In this document: positions 61,701 through 64,000 of the stretch, one piece after another
Numbering within the stretch: position 1 is the first letter of the stretch
Layout of the letters: every line of letters begins with the position of its first letter
NCBI GenBank assembly: GCA_946887075.1
Contig: CAMPKA010000005.1
Span: 99,528-163,527 of the forward strand
Source of the DNA: an uncultured Salinimicrobium sp.
Lineage (GTDB): Bacteria > Bacteroidota > Bacteroidia > Flavobacteriales > Flavobacteriaceae
Direction of reading: 5' to 3'
DNA: 64,000 nt
The notes under the pieces: generated by a model
The model's input: the letters and a program-made list of their open reading frames with translations, nothing else
Databases searched by the model: none
Told to the model about the DNA's origin: nothing
Translations under genes and position numbers: made by a program

Positions 61701-61811
61701 AGGGAACTTTCTCAAATCAAATGTACTAAAAAAAGCCGGCTGTGGGGCCCGGTGTTGCTTTCCTCCTTATTATGGGCTAAATTCGCAAGAGACAAACAAA
61801 ACGCCAGTAAA

Positions 61812-62990
61812 ATGTATAAAGAAGTAGTCATAGTAAGTGCCGCCAGGACCCCAATAGGAAGTTTCCTGGGAGGCCTCTCCTCTGTTCCGGCTACCCGGTT
61901 GGGTTCGATCGCCATCAAGGGAGCCCTGGAACGGATAGAACTAAAGCCGGATCAGGTCGATGAGGTTCTGATGGGGCATGTGGTCCAGGCGGGAACGGGT
62001 CAGGCACCTGCACGGCAGGCAGCTCTTGGTGCCGGGATACCAACCAACGTGCCATGTACGACTGTGAACAAGGTCTGTGCAAGTGGAATGAAAGCTGTCA
62101 TGCAGGCAGCCCAGGCCATCAGTCTTGGGGACGCCAGTATTGTGGTGGCAGGAGGAATGGAGAACATGAGTCAGATCCCGCACTATCTGCATCTGAGGAA
62201 CGGCCATAAATTCGGTCCCGCGGAGATGATCGATGGCCTGCAGAAAGACGGCCTGGTAGATGCCTATGACCATAATGCCATGGGGGTAGCCGCAGACCAC
62301 TGTGCAAGAGAACATCATTTCTCCCGGGAGGAGCAGGATAAATTTGCAATCGAATCCTACACGCGTTCCAGGAAGGCGTGGGATGAAGGCAGGTTCAGCC
62401 ATGAGGTTGTTCCAGTTGAGGTTCCCCAGCGAAAAGGGAATCCAGTCATCGTGGATCAGGATGAGGAATATCGAAATGTGAAGATGGATAAGATCTCTTC
62501 TTTAAGACCGGCCTTTTCTAAAGAAGGAACCGTAACCGCTGCAAATGCTTCCACCATTAATGATGGGGCAGCCGCCCTGGTATTGATGAGCGCAGAAAAG
62601 GCAAAGGAGCTCGGACTTAAGGTGCTTGCCAGGATCAGGGGTTTTGCAGACGCGGCGACCGAACCGATCTGGTTTACCACTGCTCCCTCTAAGGCCTTAC
62701 CAAAAGCTGTGGCCAAAGCAGGGATCCAGATGGATCAGATTGATTTCTTTGAATTCAATGAGGCCTTTTCAGTGGTGGGACTTGTGAACACAAAGATCCT
62801 GGGACTGGATCCTGCCAGGGTGAATGTGAACGGAGGTGCTGTATCTCTCGGACATCCGCTGGGTTGTTCCGGAGCGCGTATCCTGGTGACCCTGATTAAT
62901 GTTCTCGATCAGAAGAAGGCCAAAATCGGGGCCGCAGCCATTTGCAACGGCGGGGGTGGCGCTTCTGCCATTATCATTGAACGGCCGTAG
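61812..62990 (+). CDS. Acetyl-CoA acetyltransferase (thiolase)
   Basis: The ATG at 61812 ([20 protein letters not shown]) gives 392 residues, normal for a degradative or biosynthetic thiolase. The acyl-accepting Cys at 89 lies in [32 protein letters not shown] carries the conserved His near 348, and [13 protein letters not shown] the second catalytic Cys near 378. It condenses or cleaves acetoacetyl-CoA in the cytosol. The NlpC/P60-like gene starts 15 bases after its stop, so they are cotranscribed, an odd pairing of lipid and envelope functions. Confidence 0.93.
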   Translation: MYKEVVIVSAARTPIGSFLGGLSSVPATRLGSIAIKGALERIELKPDQVDEVLMGHVVQAGTGQAPARQAALGAGIPTNVPCTTVNKVCASGMKAVMQAAQAISLGDASIVVAGGMENMSQIPHYLHLRNGHKFGPAEMIDGLQKDGLVDAYDHNAMGVAADHCAREHHFSREEQDKFAIESYTRSRKAWDEGRFSHEVVPVEVPQRKGNPVIVDQDEEYRNVKMDKISSLRPAFSKEGTVTAANASTINDGAAALVLMSAEKAKELGLKVLARIRGFADAATEPIWFTTAPSKALPKAVAKAGIQMDQIDFFEFNEAFSVVGLVNTKILGLDPARVNVNGGAVSLGHPLGCSGARILVTLINVLDQKKAKIGAAAICNGGGGASAIIIERP

Positions 62991-63005
62991 CCCAAGCTTT
63001 AGCCC

Positions 63006-63755
63006 ATGGGATTTGGTCTTTGTAACCTTGGTATTGTACCCCTGCGAGTCTCCGCCTCAGAACAGAGCGAGATGACAAGCCAGCTCCTGTATGGAGAGTC
63101 CTTCAGGATCCTGGAAAGCAAAGGGGAATGGGCCTATATCTCCACATTTCCGGATGCTCAGGAGGCCTGGGTCAGAGAGAATCAGATCACGAGGATTACA
63201 GAGGAACTTTTCCACTCACTCCAGTCACCAGAGACCGCATTTTCAGGAGATCTGGTGGACTTCGTTTCGGCCGGGAAGGAATTGATGGCCATCCCATTGG
63301 GGGCCGCCCTGGGTGCGCTTGACTATCTCGGGCATCGGTTCAACGGAACCAGAATAAGCGGTATTGGCAACAGGAGCCATCTGGTGCAGACGGCATTTTT
63401 GTATATGAACGCTCCTATGCTGCACGGGGGACGAACCCCCTTTGGCATCGACGCAGCAGGGTTTGTTCAAATGGTTTACCGGCTTAGCGGGATAATGATC
63501 AAACGAAAAGCGGCTCAACAGGCTACTCAGGGGGAATCCCTGAGTTTTATAGAGGAAAGCCAGCCGGGAGACCTGGTCTTCTTCGACAACGATTCAGGCG
63601 AAATAGATCATGTGGGAATGCTGCTGGAGGACCATCATATCATCCATGTTTTTGGAAAGGTGCGCCTGGATCGGCTGGATCATTCCGGAATATACAACAC
63701 GGATCTTCGAAGACATACCCATCAGCTCAGGGTGATCAAAAAACTGCTGGACTAA
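63006..63755 (+). CDS. SH3-NlpC/P60 protein lacking the catalytic cysteine
   Basis: This 249-residue protein has no signal peptide. It has a bacterial SH3 domain (GFGLCNLGIVPLRVSASEQ, LYGESFRILESKGEWAYIS) and an NlpC/P60 domain (HGGRTPFGIDAAGFVQMVYRLSG, QATQGESLSFIEESQPGDLVFFDND, IDHVGMLLEDHHIIHVFGKVR). In active peptidoglycan endopeptidases the segment reads GIDCSGF; here the Cys position (about 150) is Ala (GIDAAGF). His at about 202 and 214 are present. The Trp-Gly-Gly before it is also His-Gly-Gly. It is probably a non-enzymatic binder or a decayed enzyme. It is the last gene of the thiolase operon. Confidence 0.85.
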   Translation: MGFGLCNLGIVPLRVSASEQSEMTSQLLYGESFRILESKGEWAYISTFPDAQEAWVRENQITRITEELFHSLQSPETAFSGDLVDFVSAGKELMAIPLGAALGALDYLGHRFNGTRISGIGNRSHLVQTAFLYMNAPMLHGGRTPFGIDAAGFVQMVYRLSGIMIKRKAAQQATQGESLSFIEESQPGDLVFFDNDSGEIDHVGMLLEDHHIIHVFGKVRLDRLDHSGIYNTDLRRHTHQLRVIKKLLD

Positions 63756-63791
63756 AATCCCTGCTTCTTATTCTGAAAGCATAAATAAGAT

Positions 63792-63820
63792 GCTGTCTCA
63801 TTAATCTGAGGCAGCTTTTT
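63792..63820 (+). terminator. Intrinsic terminator after the NlpC/P60-like gene
   Basis: GCTGTCTCA (63792-63800) pairs with TGAGGCAGC (63807-63815), with one G-T wobble, followed by TTTTT. It lies about 40 bases past the stop codon at 63755. Confidence 0.75.
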
Positions 63821-64000
63821 GCAGATTAAAAGGTTTGACTGTTCGATGTTTTAAGGAATATCCTTGCCTTTTAAAGTACTGATAATCAGAGTTGGCAACA
63901 ATTTAATAAAAAAAACGGGGAAGTAGGAAGTCCTACAAAAAACGAAACCCGATAGTTTGAATTTCTTCAGGGACAATCGGGAATAAGATAGTACAAATAT
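63821..64000. other. Right-edge AT-rich segment, no gene seen
   Basis: No gene is visible in these 180 bases. GTAGGA (63923-63928) and TCCTAC (63931-63936) form a six-base inverted repeat with a two-base gap, preceded by an A run. It could be a promoter or hairpin of a gene beyond the edge. Confidence 0.3.

Noticed and set aside
63780..63820. Inverted repeat near the right edge resembling an insertion sequence end
   Set aside because: It is followed by a T run and placed after a stop codon, so a terminator explains it; no transposase or target duplication is seen.

Overview
This window looks like a chromosomal segment from a marine-type flavobacterium (Bacteroidota, probably Flavobacteriaceae). 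The evidence is two SusC/SusD pairs with ECF sigma/FecR regulators, several TlpA/DUF4369 thioredoxins, A-rich regions in place of Shine-Dalgarno sites, a TAnnTTTG-type -7 promoter element, and a set of housekeeping genes typical of that family. The genus cannot be fixed from sequence alone. I see no rRNA, tRNA, CRISPR array, transposase or phage gene.

Region 1 (1-25.8 kb) is a mosaic of short operons. It opens with a coupled pair: a RimK-like ATP-grasp ligase, and a GCS2-type carboxylate-amine ligase that runs off the left edge. Next come a DUF2267 protein, a secreted esterase, an M19 dipeptidase, a TVP38-like membrane protein coupled to an SdiA-regulated-type propeller, a bifunctional class A penicillin-binding protein, a RadD-like SF2 helicase divergent from a Crp/Fnr regulator, a DJ-1/PfpI protein abutting an Asp-nucleophile alpha/beta hydrolase, an SDR enzyme, a VTT membrane protein with a CDF metal exporter, a DEAD-box RNA helicase, galE, an MscS channel, an EEP-family phosphodiesterase, a hotdog thioesterase, and a Nudix hydrolase coupled to an aldehyde dehydrogenase. 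Two very short genes also occur: a 47-codon Pmp3/YqaE membrane peptide and a 32-codon Lys/Gln-rich ORF.

Region 2 (25.9-46.7 kb) starts with two small conserved proteins and a class V aminotransferase. It then holds a long minus-strand block. In transcription order this is ECF sigma, FecR, SusC, SusD, a MORN-repeat protein, three TlpA thioredoxins (two overlapping by ATGA), a secreted M16 peptidase, a stand-alone DsbD N-terminal domain and a complete DsbD. I read it as a RagAB-like polypeptide import locus joined to an exported thiol-reduction chain. DsbD would carry electrons across the inner membrane, the TlpA proteins would act in the periplasm and M16 would cut the cargo. That combination is inference. 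Beside it lies ilvE, preceded by a complete transcription attenuator: an 18-codon leader peptide with 5 Ile and 4 Val codons, a terminator, and an antiterminator segment.

Region 3 (47.3-56.6 kb) is a second, shorter SusC/SusD locus with two more TlpA thioredoxins. Here FecR (+) and the sigma factor (-) are convergent and sigma is divergent from SusC, unlike the collinear first locus. Region 4 (57.2-64 kb) holds a secreted protein ending in a TonB plug without a barrel, a 7TM-HD phosphodiesterase, a thiolase, and an SH3-NlpC/P60 protein in which the catalytic Cys is replaced by Ala.
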